Shown here piece after piece: positions 1-8,433 of a stretch of 64,000 nucleotides of DNA. The notes below the pieces were generated by a model. That model was not told the origin of the DNA and ran no database searches. It saw only the letters and a list, made by a program, of their open reading frames with translations. Origin of the DNA: Paenibacillus turicensis (GTDB taxonomy: Bacteria; Bacillota; Bacilli; Paenibacillales; Paenibacillaceae); contig NZ_JAGGKG010000010.1 of assembly GCF_017873435.1 (NCBI RefSeq), positions 62,001-126,000 of the forward strand. Direction: 5' to 3'. Made by a program: the position numbers and the translations under genes. How positions within the stretch are numbered: the stretch's first letter is position 1; each line of letters starts with the position of its first letter.

Positions 1-91
1 AAAGCAGGTTGCTTTAACAAGCAATAAACCCAGAGTAAAAGCGGGCTATGGTCCGTGTCAGCTACAATTCAATGCTCTTAGATCAGTAGGT

Positions 92-133
92 AAAAAGATA
101 GCGACTCCTTCATATTGGAAGAGCGCCGCTATC
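92..133 (-). terminator. Rho-independent terminator of the AraC/binding-protein gene
   Basis: Inverted repeat GATAGCG/CGCTATC (97-103 and 127-133) followed in minus-strand direction by a run of five T (92-96). It lies just beyond the stop codon at 152 and ends that transcript. Confidence 0.7.
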
Positions 134-151
134 GCTAACTTAAAATACTAT

Positions 152-1177
152 TTATTTCTTAGAGTCTAGTAGTAAATCTACAATCGTCTCTAGCTGTAGA
201 TCAAGAGAATAAGGATCCTCCATCACAAACTCGTCGCCTTTATCTCCCATTGAACCGTACTGATACACTTTTCCTTTTTTCACAGGCTCTAAATTTTTCC
301 ACACCTTGCTATCTAATACTTCAGATGCATCCTGATCTTTAGCACCATATATAAAAATATGATCTCCGACATACTGCGGTAAAGCTTCAAGGGATATGCT
401 AGCAAAGCCATCCTCTATCTGCTTGGCTTGCTCTGTTGGAGGTAACCCCAGCATCTTGTAAATCGTAGGACTGCCATAGTTTCCACCTTCAGCGGCTTGC
501 ACATACAACACTTTATTTGCAATTTGAATGATGGATACGGTCTCTCCATCCTTTATAATGCCTTTAATTTTTGCTCGTGCTTCTGAAGCACGCTTCTCAT
601 AATCTTTAATCCATTCATCTGCTTCCTTTTCCTTACCAAATACTTCACTAATTCTATGGAACTTCTCTAACGGCCCCGCAGTCGATTCCCCTTCCCAATA
701 AGGAATAAATACGGTTGTTGCTATTTTTTCATAGCTCTCTATATTTTTATCAATGGAGCCGATGATGAGGTCTGGCTCAAGTTCGGTTAGCATTTCTAAA
801 TCCATCGGAAACCCACCAAGATCCTGAATTCCCTTTACAACCTCAGTTAAGCCTGCTTGTTCAATCCAAGCTTCGGTTAGCATAAAGCTACGTACACCAA
901 CCGGAACGATCCCTAACTTCAGAAGTTGTCCCATATATTGATCTGCCGCAACACGCTGTGGATGTGCTGGAACTTCAACGTTCCCTTTTAAGGTAGATAC
1001 AATTCGTGTTTCACCTGTGCTTTTATTGCTTTCGTGAGCCTCATTAGCTACCGTATTGCTATTCGTAGAAGGCCGGTCGCTATTTTGGGTGTTTTGTGTC
1101 CCAGTGGAACAGGCTCCTAACAATAAGGATAAGCTCATCATCATGAGCAATGCTGTAATTTTTACCTTGCCGTACAT
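152..1177 (-). CDS. Nested lipoprotein: iron-siderophore ABC transporter substrate-binding protein
   Basis: An in-frame ATG at 1177 is preceded by GAGGGGATC, a good ribosome site, and begins a 341-residue protein. It has a charged start, a hydrophobic stretch and the lipobox LLGAC, then a Ser/Asn-rich linker and a FecB/BtuF-type fold (RIVSTLKG, PQRVAADQYMGQLLKLG, PDLIIGSID). This is a normal complete exported binding protein that would deliver ferric siderophore to a membrane permease. No permease or ATPase gene is beside it, so it would work with components encoded elsewhere. It shares frame and stop codon with the upstream AraC gene. A Fur-like site 27 bases before its start supports independent, iron-repressed transcription. 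Confidence 0.75.
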   Translation of the reverse strand: MYGKVKITALLMMMSLSLLLGACSTGTQNTQNSDRPSTNSNTVANEAHESNKSTGETRIVSTLKGNVEVPAHPQRVAADQYMGQLLKLGIVPVGVRSFMLTEAWIEQAGLTEVVKGIQDLGGFPMDLEMLTELEPDLIIGSIDKNIESYEKIATTVFIPYWEGESTAGPLEKFHRISEVFGKEKEADEWIKDYEKRASEARAKIKGIIKDGETVSIIQIANKVLYVQAAEGGNYGSPTIYKMLGLPPTEQAKQIEDGFASISLEALPQYVGDHIFIYGAKDQDASEVLDSKVWKNLEPVKKGKVYQYGSMGDKGDEFVMEDPYSLDLQLETIVDLLLDSKK

Positions 1178-2107
1178 GTGTTGATCCCCTCTCACACTCA
1201 CTTGATATTGATTATCAATATCAGTATAAGCTGAAAGAGAAGTAGATTGAAGTGCAGATGTTGTCTTAAGTATGGGCATATCCTGACCTGTTACATGTAA
1301 CTCATTTTTAAAATGTAATGGAGATAACCCTTTATACTTTTTAAAGCTACGACTAAGGGAATGCGCATCCAAATATCCGACCTGCTCCGCAATTTCTTGT
1401 AATGTTGCATCTGTCTGCATTAACAATTGTTGTACTTTTGATGCACGGATGAAACCAAGATAATGGATAGGACTCGTATCGGTTTTTGCTTTAAACGCTC
1501 TTGATAAATATCCGGTGCTACATTGCAATTCGTCTGCTAACTGCTCTAAGGTGATAGGACGATAATAATTATGCTCCAAATATTTTATCGCTTGGCTTAC
1601 GATGTCTGGTTTTATTAGCTTACCTGAGTCGGTCTGCAACTGTACCAGCAGTTCATAAACGAAGGCTTGAAATATAACATTTCCATGTAGCCTATGAATC
1701 GGAGTAGCCAACTGCCATTGCTCATGAAGCAACGTCAGCTTGTCATGTAAAATTAAAGGATGATTTGGTAGAAAGGCACACTCCATTTGTAACCTTAGCG
1801 ATCCTTCGTTTTGAATCGATTTATCCTCAAATTTAACACTATAAAAAATGATATAATATTGTACTGTGCTCTCCGCAATAATACGTATCGGAATTCCTTT
1901 CATACCACTAAACACTTGAAATCTTTCTAGTTCATATGTATTTTCGCCAATTTCAATATGCCCCTTACCACGAACAATAAAAATAAAAGCATATGCTGGA
2001 AGAAAGTAAGGACTCATACGCTCCCCTTGCTCTACTCCCCTCCAGCGAGCATCCAAAATTTTAACTTTTGCTTCATTCCATAACCGGATATGATGATTCC
2101 AATCCAT
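152..2107 (-). CDS. AraC-family regulator in one frame with an iron-siderophore binding lipoprotein
   Basis: A 651-residue open frame. Residues 1-165 resemble an AraC sensor half, 172-270 form the double helix-turn-helix (RPITLEQLADEL and EIAEQVGYLDAHSLSRSFKK), and 311-651 form a FecB/BtuF-type substrate-binding protein. The start at 2107 is chosen because GGAGG sits 7 bases upstream; the longer frame to 2212 has no such site and overlaps the protease gene. Residues 271-310 look like translated promoter DNA: they cover a Fur-like palindrome, and residue 311 begins a lipoprotein signal peptide with its own ribosome site. In the family, Btr of Bacillus subtilis is an AraC-binding-protein fusion that senses iron-siderophore in the cytoplasm, but Btr-like proteins have no internal signal peptide. 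I infer two proteins, a regulator with a run-on tail and a separately started lipoprotein. It follows the CPBP gene by about 40 bases. Confidence 0.8.
   Translation of the reverse strand: MDWNHHIRLWNEAKVKILDARWRGVEQGERMSPYFLPAYAFIFIVRGKGHIEIGENTYELERFQVFSGMKGIPIRIIAESTVQYYIIFYSVKFEDKSIQNEGSLRLQMECAFLPNHPLILHDKLTLLHEQWQLATPIHRLHGNVIFQAFVYELLVQLQTDSGKLIKPDIVSQAIKYLEHNYYRPITLEQLADELQCSTGYLSRAFKAKTDTSPIHYLGFIRASKVQQLLMQTDATLQEIAEQVGYLDAHSLSRSFKKYKGLSPLHFKNELHVTGQDMPILKTTSALQSTSLSAYTDIDNQYQVSVRGDQHMYGKVKITALLMMMSLSLLLGACSTGTQNTQNSDRPSTNSNTVANEAHESNKSTGETRIVSTLKGNVEVPAHPQRVAADQYMGQLLKLGIVPVGVRSFMLTEAWIEQAGLTEVVKGIQDLGGFPMDLEMLTELEPDLIIGSIDKNIESYEKIATTVFIPYWEGESTAGPLEKFHRISEVFGKEKEADEWIKDYEKRASEARAKIKGIIKDGETVSIIQIANKVLYVQAAEGGNYGSPTIYKMLGLPPTEQAKQIEDGFASISLEALPQYVGDHIFIYGAKDQDASEVLDSKVWKNLEPVKKGKVYQYGSMGDKGDEFVMEDPYSLDLQLETIVDLLLDSKK
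1204..1222 (-). promoter_or_regulatory. Fur-box-like palindrome inside the AraC reading frame
   Basis: Minus-strand sequence GATATTGATAATCAATATC is a perfect inverted repeat around its centre and matches 17 of 19 positions of the classical Fur box (GATAATGATAATCATTATC). It lies directly upstream of the ribosome site and ATG of the nested lipoprotein. Iron repression is inferred from the match. Confidence 0.7.
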
Positions 2108-2148
2108 ACTTTTCCTCCAACTTGCTATCCTAAGAACATTGTAAGTGA

Positions 2149-2766
2149 TTAAATCCAAGCATACAACAGCATGACGGATGAAATAAAATTTGTAGCTCCA
2201 TGTAATACCCAACCTGGAATAATCGAACCTCCAGCTAAGCGCTCATTCATCATTCCCATACTAAAACCAACCCCACCCGTAATCAAGACTACGATCAGAG
2301 CAGAAAAAAAACCAGCCTGATTAACCAGCATCACCCCATGAAGTCCACCAAATAGAATAGCTTGTACGGTGTTCCCGATGTTGAATCCCCATTTAGCTGC
2401 AAACACTCGTGTTAGGAAGCCCCGAAACAAAATTTCCTCTGATAAGCTTGTCTGAACAAAGGAATAGATGAAAACAGCAAGCAGTCCAGCGTGACCTAAA
2501 CCATAAAATTGTGAATTCGCTAAATCTTTAGGATGTAACAAGTAAATAGATATGGCTAAACCAACGATACAGTAAGTGACTAAAATCGTAATAAAGCAAA
2601 TAAAAAGCCGCCTTTTAGAGACAAAGTTAGGTCGATACAAACCTATCCATTTATGAAAAGGGACTACGGGAACTGCTTTGCGTTTTGTAATGCTCCAATA
2701 TAGCAATGGAATGACTGTAAATAAAATAAGCTGGATCATACTGCTCATAACTAAAGAGACTAACAT
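2149..2766 (-). CDS. CPBP-family intramembrane metalloprotease (CAAX/Abi type)
   Basis: A 205-residue membrane protein with several hydrophobic helices and the diagnostic motifs EExxxR (E110, E111, R115), FxxxH (FGGLHG, H143) and HxxxN (H189-N193). Family members are zinc-type intramembrane proteases; in Gram-positive bacteria many are linked to bacteriocin immunity or peptide export. GGGAGG lies 7 bases before the ATG. It follows the GHKL/LytTR two-component pair on the same strand, an arrangement also known from peptide-pheromone and bacteriocin loci, but I found no pheromone or bacteriocin peptide gene. The substrate is unknown. Confidence 0.85.
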   Translation of the reverse strand: MLVSLVMSSMIQLILFTVIPLLYWSITKRKAVPVVPFHKWIGLYRPNFVSKRRLFICFITILVTYCIVGLAISIYLLHPKDLANSQFYGLGHAGLLAVFIYSFVQTSLSEEILFRGFLTRVFAAKWGFNIGNTVQAILFGGLHGVMLVNQAGFFSALIVVLITGGVGFSMGMMNERLAGGSIIPGWVLHGATNFISSVMLLYAWI

Positions 2767-2853
2767 CGTCTTCCTCCCTTTCGTGTTGAAGGTACACCAA
2801 TGATTTGAAGATCATCAATATAGCATAACCTTCTCACAATTAGGGGAAACCGT

Positions 2854-2881
2854 CGTAATTTACATATTATATGGCGTAAAT
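2854..2881. promoter_or_regulatory. Candidate LytTR-type operator upstream of the CPBP gene
   Basis: CGTAATT (2854-2860) is repeated as CGTAAAT (2875-2881), exactly 21 bases apart, two helical turns. That is the spacing LytTR regulators such as AgrA use for paired direct repeats. The segment also forms the imperfect palindrome ATTTAC/GTAAAT. It lies between the two-component genes and the protease gene. The link to the adjacent LytTR regulator is inference. Confidence 0.35.
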
Positions 2882-2904
2882 GGTTTTGTTACCTTGTTAG
2901 CCTA

Positions 2905-4227
2905 CTAGCATGGCAGCGTGACGATCATATGAAAATGTCCATCCATATATTTAAAGCTCACATTACCTTTTAGTTTTTCAACCGAATAACAAATACTTTT
3001 AATTCCAATTCCGCTTTCCTTATACTTTCGTTTACTAGATAAAAAGGAGGTATTCTCTTGCCGTTGTCCATTTGGCTTAACATCTATGGCTGGATTTTTT
3101 GTAGCAATAATCAATATTCCCTCTCTAAAGATCACTTCTAAATCTATGTATCTATTACTGGGATTGGGTAATCTTAGCACGCCTTCGATTGCATTATCTA
3201 GCGCATTTCCTAGGATTACAGCCAACTCTATTTCTTTACCACTAAATGATAAATCTTGTGGCACTTGAAAGTGGGTAAGGACTTCAATTTTATGACCTTT
3301 TGCTACACTCAGCTTCTCATTTATGATGGCATCAATCACGATATTACCGCTTGCAATGAAATTGTCTTGTCTTAAATGCTGAGCTTTATATTGCAAAATA
3401 AACTGCTGTGCCTGCTGCACTTGTCCATTTTCCAGCCATGAAGAGAGTATAGCGAACATATGATTCACGTCATGACGCATGGTGGATAACGCCTGATGCT
3501 CTTGCCATTTTTGCTTATATTCCTTCACCTGTTGTTGTAATAATACATGATTGAACTCACTTTTCACCCGTTTGATTAAAGTATGGTATACAAGCATGAC
3601 GGCAATGTTAATGAGTAACAAGCCTAACAATGTCATTAAAAATCGCCAAGATAACAAATGTGCAAAAACGATGTTATGTTGATTTAAAACGGGGACGTCA
3701 TGTAAGCTCACTATAATCATCACTAAGGAGATTACAGGGATGAGCATTAGAATCCCCCACTCCTTATCTGAAAGCTCACCCCAATTCGGGGCATCACGGA
3801 ACATACGGACCATTAGTAAGCAAAGTCCATTGCTCAAGATGACCACGGTTATAAAACCAACGATGTGAGAAGCTCCAGTAGCTCCTGAAACGCCATCTAT
3901 ACTAAGTCCAAACCACACCATAAGTTCAATTATGACCGTAAATACCGTGTAAAAAGCACTTAGAAATATTTTTTGCAGCCAGCGACCATGAAAATAAAAC
4001 ACTGTAATCAGACTATATACGATAAAGTGAACAATTACCGATTCCAGTGGCGTCAGGCTTGCTCCAATTAAAGACTTCGTAACATAAAATAACACTAAGC
4101 CACCTGCAAAAAACAACCTACTCCTCTTTAAAATTAAAAATTTTTGTAAAAAGAGATATAAGGTAATTCCCTGCGGCAAATAAAACAAAATTAACACGGC
4201 GATCACCAACAGCAGAAACGGCCACAT
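2905..4227 (-). CDS. GHKL-type sensor histidine kinase (AgrC-like)
   Basis: A 440-residue protein. Residues 1 to about 215 hold six or so membrane helices. The cytoplasmic part has a phosphorylated-histidine box (MRHDVNHMFAIL), an N box (LGNALDNAIEGV) and a G box (SGIGIKSICYSVEKLKG), typical of the AgrC/GHKL group that senses peptides or small signals through a polytopic membrane domain. Its ATG directly abuts the stop codon of the upstream regulator gene (TAAATG), so the two are translationally coupled. The signal is unknown. Confidence 0.88.
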   Translation of the reverse strand: MWPFLLLVIAVLILFYLPQGITLYLFLQKFLILKRSRLFFAGGLVLFYVTKSLIGASLTPLESVIVHFIVYSLITVFYFHGRWLQKIFLSAFYTVFTVIIELMVWFGLSIDGVSGATGASHIVGFITVVILSNGLCLLMVRMFRDAPNWGELSDKEWGILMLIPVISLVMIIVSLHDVPVLNQHNIVFAHLLSWRFLMTLLGLLLINIAVMLVYHTLIKRVKSEFNHVLLQQQVKEYKQKWQEHQALSTMRHDVNHMFAILSSWLENGQVQQAQQFILQYKAQHLRQDNFIASGNIVIDAIINEKLSVAKGHKIEVLTHFQVPQDLSFSGKEIELAVILGNALDNAIEGVLRLPNPSNRYIDLEVIFREGILIIATKNPAIDVKPNGQRQENTSFLSSKRKYKESGIGIKSICYSVEKLKGNVSFKYMDGHFHMIVTLPC

Positions 4228-4953
4228 TTATTTTAGCATCCTCTTTTCTATGAAATGATGATAGGACTTTAGCGCATGACTACTTTTAGTACGACTTAGT
4301 GGAAGCGCAATACCGTTTGCCAGCAAAACCTGATTTTTACCCAATGCACGTACAAACTCCCAATTCACAACATAACCACTATGTATGCGACAAAAATGAT
4401 AAGGCTCAAGCTGTAAAGCAAGCTCCCCTAGTTTTCCATAATAGGAATAGGACTCATTTGCTGTAACAATGATTATCCTTTTGCCACGTTCTACGGTGAT
4501 GTACATCATTTCACTTATTCTTATATGATAGATCTGCTGATTCATTGCAAAGGTGAATACGTCATTTTGCTGCTTGCACAGTTCAATTGCCTTGTTCGTC
4601 GCAATGTGTAACTCTATTTCCTCAATTGGCTTTAACAAAAACCAAAACGGCTGTACCTGAAAGCTTCGATACATATAAGAGGAATGACTCGTCACAAAAA
4701 TAATTAACATGCTTAACTTCATCTCGCGAAGCTGCTCTGCAACAAAAATCCCATCCTCCCCTGGCATTTCCATATCTAAATAAACAAGATGGTAGGCTGC
4801 CTGCCTCATTGCTCTAAGTAAAGCTTCCCCTGATTCATATATATCAATATGAAAATGAATGCCGTCCATCGTTGAGGCTAGCTTAGTCAACATCTCTTCT
4901 AATTTAGAAGCATATTGTCTGTCATCATCACAAATCGCAATGTGAAGCTTCAT
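4228..4953 (-). CDS. LytTR-family response regulator
   Basis: About 241 residues from the chosen ATG (MKLHIAICDDD), which has AGGAG about 9 bases upstream; nine further upstream codons are open but lack a ribosome site. A receiver domain (acidic DDD near the start, phospho-acceptor in LVYLDMEMPGEDG) is followed by a LytTR DNA-binding domain (YHIRISEMMYITVERGKRIIIV, then YHFCRIHSGYVVNW). It is the partner of the abutting GHKL kinase. A likely target is the downstream protease gene, where a 21-base-spaced direct repeat is present. Confidence 0.88.
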   Translation of the reverse strand: MKLHIAICDDDRQYASKLEEMLTKLASTMDGIHFHIDIYESGEALLRAMRQAAYHLVYLDMEMPGEDGIFVAEQLREMKLSMLIIFVTSHSSYMYRSFQVQPFWFLLKPIEEIELHIATNKAIELCKQQNDVFTFAMNQQIYHIRISEMMYITVERGKRIIIVTANESYSYYGKLGELALQLEPYHFCRIHSGYVVNWEFVRALGKNQVLLANGIALPLSRTKSSHALKSYHHFIEKRMLK

Positions 4954-5001
4954 ATCTATATCTCGCTCCTCATTTATCACAGATTATATGTATTGATATT
5001 T

Positions 5002-5065
5002 AATAAAATACAAAAGCTAGAAAGGAGTAGCAGTTATATTACTCACTGCATACTATCTTTCTAGC
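5002..5065 (-). terminator. Strong terminator of the sugar ABC operon
   Basis: Long hairpin with outer arms GCTAGAAAG/CTTTCTAGC (5016-5065) and inner pairing GCAGT/ACTGC, followed on the minus strand by TTTTGTATTTT. It separates the permease gene from the LytTR regulator gene, which must therefore have its own promoter. Confidence 0.75.
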
Positions 5066-5123
5066 CTAAATCATACTACATTTAATCCATCGCTGTCCCC
5101 CGACTAGCTCTGGTGGTTCACTT

Positions 5124-6008
5124 TTAGCCTTTCACCGAACCCGCTGTGATTCCTTCCATAATACGATTGCTAAGGAATAAGAACATAATAAGTATTGGCA
5201 AAATACTAATCATTAGCGTTGCCCCAATCGAACCCCAATCGGTCGTATATTGTCCAATAAAGTTCTGTACCCCAACGGTTAATGTTTTTAACGAATCTGA
5301 GCTAATAAACGTATTCACGAAAATAAACTCATTCCAGTTATAGATCATATTAATGATCGCTGTCGTTGCAATAACTGAGCTCGTCATCGGCAAAATAATT
5401 TGAAAGAATAAACGATTAATAGAGCAACCGTCCATTACCGCTGCCTCTTCAACTTCCCTCGGCAAAGCATAATAAAAACCAAGCATAATCATAATCGTAA
5501 TTGGCATGTTAAACGCGACATAAGTCAAAATTAATTCTAATGGATTATCCTTGAGCCCAATTCGGTTAAACATACTGAATAATGGAATTAATGTGGAGTG
5601 AACCGGTATCATCATCGCAACCATAAATAAGCCTAGCGCCAATGAACTCCCCTTCCACTTCATCCGAGTGATCGCAAAGGTAGCTAGTCCACCTAACATA
5701 ATGGTGAAGCTTGTTGCTACAACGGTGATCCATACACTATTAAAGAAATACACACTAATGTTGCCTGCTTCCCACACCTTTTGATAGTTTTCCCATCGAA
5801 AATGTGTTGGTAACGCTAAAGGCGGTAAATTAAAAACCTCCTGATTATTTTTTAATGAGAAAAAGAATAACCAGACTAACGGTAACAGCTGTAAGCCTGC
5901 AACAACAATTAAAATAACATACAACACACTATATTTCATTTTGCTTCCGAAATTTGAACTTGATATCAGCTTTGGCTCCGCAGGCGGTAGTGCAGCCTCA
6001 GGTCTCAT
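5124..6008 (-). CDS. Carbohydrate ABC transporter permease (MalG-like, CUT1)
   Basis: A 294-residue protein with about six membrane helices and the inner-membrane-component loop EEAAVMDGCSINRLFFQIILPM, the EAA motif that docks the ATPase. It is the second permease of the importer and lies 12 bases after the first permease. The ribosome site GGGGGGAG is strong. As is usual for CUT1 systems in this group, no ATPase gene lies in the operon; a shared MsmK-type ATPase elsewhere is expected. The substrate is probably an oligosaccharide, but the sequence does not identify it. Confidence 0.92.
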   Translation of the reverse strand: MRPEAALPPAEPKLISSSNFGSKMKYSVLYVILIVVAGLQLLPLVWLFFFSLKNNQEVFNLPPLALPTHFRWENYQKVWEAGNISVYFFNSVWITVVATSFTIMLGGLATFAITRMKWKGSSLALGLFMVAMMIPVHSTLIPLFSMFNRIGLKDNPLELILTYVAFNMPITIMIMLGFYYALPREVEEAAVMDGCSINRLFFQIILPMTSSVIATTAIINMIYNWNEFIFVNTFISSDSLKTLTVGVQNFIGQYTTDWGSIGATLMISILPILIMFLFLSNRIMEGITAGSVKG

Positions 6009-6020
6009 GAAGCTCCCCCC

Positions 6021-6902
6021 TTATGAATATTCGATTGGATCTTTTGTAGCTGTATATTTACGAATAACCCATGTCACAACTAGACAAATGACCAATAGAA
6101 AAAATCCGATTGCACTACCATATCCAAAGTCATACGCTCTAAATGCGGTACGGTACATATAAGATGCCATCACTTCACTTGATCCATTAGGTCCTCCATC
6201 TGTCATGACATAAATGAGATCAAAATATTTCAGTGATCCAACTACAGCAAGCACAATCGTCACTTTAATGACTTCCATCGTGAGTGGAAGCTTAATTCTC
6301 CATGCAATCTGAAGCGTGCTAGCTCCATCGATTTTGGCGGCTTCCTCTATGGAAGTTGGGATATTTTTAAGAGCAGCATAATAGATCAAAATGTAAAAAC
6401 CTGCGTATTGCCACAAAATCGGAATAAACAATGCAAATAACACAAGCTGTGGCTCGGACAGCCATGCAGGTGGATCTGCAAAGCCTAACGACTCCAAAAT
6501 GCTATTCACAATCCCATTTGACGGATGATACATCCGTAGCCATAGCTGAGCAATCGCAACAGAAGATAACAGCATCGGGATTAAATAAATTTTGCGGAAC
6601 AGGTTAGCCCCTTTAATTTTTGTCGCTAATACCATCGCAACCGCAAGATAAATCAACAAGCTTAATGTAGAGAAAATAGCTAGGAGTAGGGAGTGCCAAG
6701 CACTCCCCCAAAACTTTCCGTCCCCAAGCAACTCAATATAATTTTCCATACCTAAAAATTTAGGTTTACCAATCCCGTTCCATTCCGTTAAACCATAATA
6801 ACCCGTTAAAACAATAGGAATATACACGATCACCATAATGAGCAACAATGCAGGCAAAATGTATAACGCAATCATCTTTTTGTTGGACATTACTTTGTCC
6901 AT
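6021..6902 (-). CDS. Carbohydrate ABC transporter permease (MalF-like, CUT1)
   Basis: A 293-residue protein with six membrane helices and the EAA loop (EEAAKIDGASTLQIAWRIKLP). It forms the membrane pore with the MalG-like partner encoded directly downstream. Like most Gram-positive CUT1 permeases it lacks the long periplasmic loop of Escherichia coli MalF. The ATG at 6902 has GAGAGGAG upstream. Confidence 0.92.
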   Translation of the reverse strand: MDKVMSNKKMIALYILPALLLIMVIVYIPIVLTGYYGLTEWNGIGKPKFLGMENYIELLGDGKFWGSAWHSLLLAIFSTLSLLIYLAVAMVLATKIKGANLFRKIYLIPMLLSSVAIAQLWLRMYHPSNGIVNSILESLGFADPPAWLSEPQLVLFALFIPILWQYAGFYILIYYAALKNIPTSIEEAAKIDGASTLQIAWRIKLPLTMEVIKVTIVLAVVGSLKYFDLIYVMTDGGPNGSSEVMASYMYRTAFRAYDFGYGSAIGFFLLVICLVVTWVIRKYTATKDPIEYS

Positions 6903-6993
6903 ATTCTCCGACTCCTCTCGTTAGTCAGCATGCATAGGCGCTAAGTTAAACTAAGCAAGTACACTCATGTCTCGAGCTACAATTCATGTCGCT

Positions 6994-8316
6994 TTACTTA
7001 GAATCGCCAACTGCCTTACTATGCTCTTCCGAGAATTTCTCAGGTGTGATCGCTTTACCAAATAACGCTTGAATCATGTTTAAGTGGGTTTCTGCCGCAC
7101 TTGCTGTCATTTGCACATCTGCAAACAACGTAATACTACTTGCTTTATTCATTTCACTAAATAAATCGTTATAAAGCTGTGGTAACTGAAGACTTGCAGT
7201 ATCTACCTTAGTAGCTGGGATTACCCCTGCGCCAGTCACAGATTGCTCGCCCCATTTGCTTACAAAGTATTCAACAAAAGCCTTCGCTTCTTTTTGCACA
7301 GCGGAGTTTTGGGATACGAATAAGCCTACCCCTGGTCCACCTACCCAGCTATTGATATCTCCTTTACCACCAGCAACCGTTGGGAATTTAAAGAAACCTA
7401 CGTTATCACGGAATTCCTTAGGAATATCTTCATTGGTGGTGTAGTTAGGCAACTCCCATGTTCCCATAAGGTACATCGCTGCTTTTCCATTTAAAAACTC
7501 TGCTTTACCTTCTTCATTTGAAAGTCCATTAAAGCCTTTAATAAATGCATTACTATCTACAAGCGCTTGCACTTCACTTGCTGCCTTAAGCAAACCTTCG
7601 TCTTGGAAAGAGCCTTTGCCACTAATCGCATCTGCCAACGTTTGTTGACCCGCAATACGATCAGCTAAATACATATACCATAATGATCCTGTCCAACGGT
7701 CTTTATTACCAAGCGCGATAGGTGCAATCCCGTTGTCGGATAACGTTTTGATCACCGCTTTAAATTCATCATACGTTTGTGGAATTTCAATATTGTACTT
7801 TTGGAAAATTTCTTTGTTGTAGTAAATCGGAGCAATATTAAACTCTAGCGGAAGTGCATAGGTTTTGCCGTCAATTGCATAGGCTTCTGTTGTGCCTGCA
7901 ACGAACTTATCTTTTAACTGTCCATCAAGTAAATCATCAATTGGTGCAAATAGATTGCCCTCTACATAGGGCTTCAAAAAGCCTGCTGCCCAAGTGACCC
8001 CAACATCTGGCAATTCATTAGAGGACGATAATACCTTTAATTTATTTTTATATTGTTCATTGTCTAATACTTCTTGCTTAATAATGATGTTAGAATGTTC
8101 AGTCTGATAGTCATTAATAATTTGATTTACAATTTTGTTTTGTCCTGCGGACACACCCTCAGGCCATAGGTGCATAAATTTAATCGTGACCTTACTATCC
8201 GATGCACCTTCTTTGCCTTTCGTATTGCTACCCTCGCTATTTCCTTTCCCACAGCCTGCCACAATCATTGCAAAACACAACGTTAAAAGTAATATACTCC
8301 AGCTTTTTCTTGACAT
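6994..8316 (-). CDS. Extracellular sugar-binding lipoprotein of the CUT1 importer
   Basis: About 440 residues from the ATG at 8316 (MSRKSWSILLL). The frame continues to a TTG at 8340, but no ribosome site precedes that codon. The signal peptide ends in the lipobox IVAGC, giving a lipid-anchored binding protein. The body is a family-1 solute-binding fold (KFMHLWPEG near the start; PQTYDEFKAVIKTL; GKAAMYLMGTWELPN). It captures the sugar outside the cell and hands it to the two permeases encoded downstream. The YesM/YesN-type two-component genes directly upstream very probably control it. Confidence 0.9.
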   Translation of the reverse strand: MSRKSWSILLLTLCFAMIVAGCGKGNSEGSNTKGKEGASDSKVTIKFMHLWPEGVSAGQNKIVNQIINDYQTEHSNIIIKQEVLDNEQYKNKLKVLSSSNELPDVGVTWAAGFLKPYVEGNLFAPIDDLLDGQLKDKFVAGTTEAYAIDGKTYALPLEFNIAPIYYNKEIFQKYNIEIPQTYDEFKAVIKTLSDNGIAPIALGNKDRWTGSLWYMYLADRIAGQQTLADAISGKGSFQDEGLLKAASEVQALVDSNAFIKGFNGLSNEEGKAEFLNGKAAMYLMGTWELPNYTTNEDIPKEFRDNVGFFKFPTVAGGKGDINSWVGGPGVGLFVSQNSAVQKEAKAFVEYFVSKWGEQSVTGAGVIPATKVDTASLQLPQLYNDLFSEMNKASSITLFADVQMTASAAETHLNMIQALFGKAITPEKFSEEHSKAVGDSK

Positions 8317-8433
8317 CAGGTTATACATCCCCTTTTTCAAATTGTGGAATAACGGATTTGAAACCGCTTACCCAAATTTTAGCAATGTATGGTCTCTACG
8401 ATAAGGTTATAGTGATTGGGGATAATACCACTT

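Noticed and set aside
2-172. Plus-strand open stretch at the left edge
   Set aside because: It has no recognisable sequence, runs into the 3' end and terminator of the minus-strand lipoprotein gene, and cannot be supported as a gene end.
5124-8316. Missing ATPase gene taken as a broken operon
   Set aside because: CUT1 operons of Gram-positive bacteria commonly use a shared ATPase encoded elsewhere, so absence is normal.
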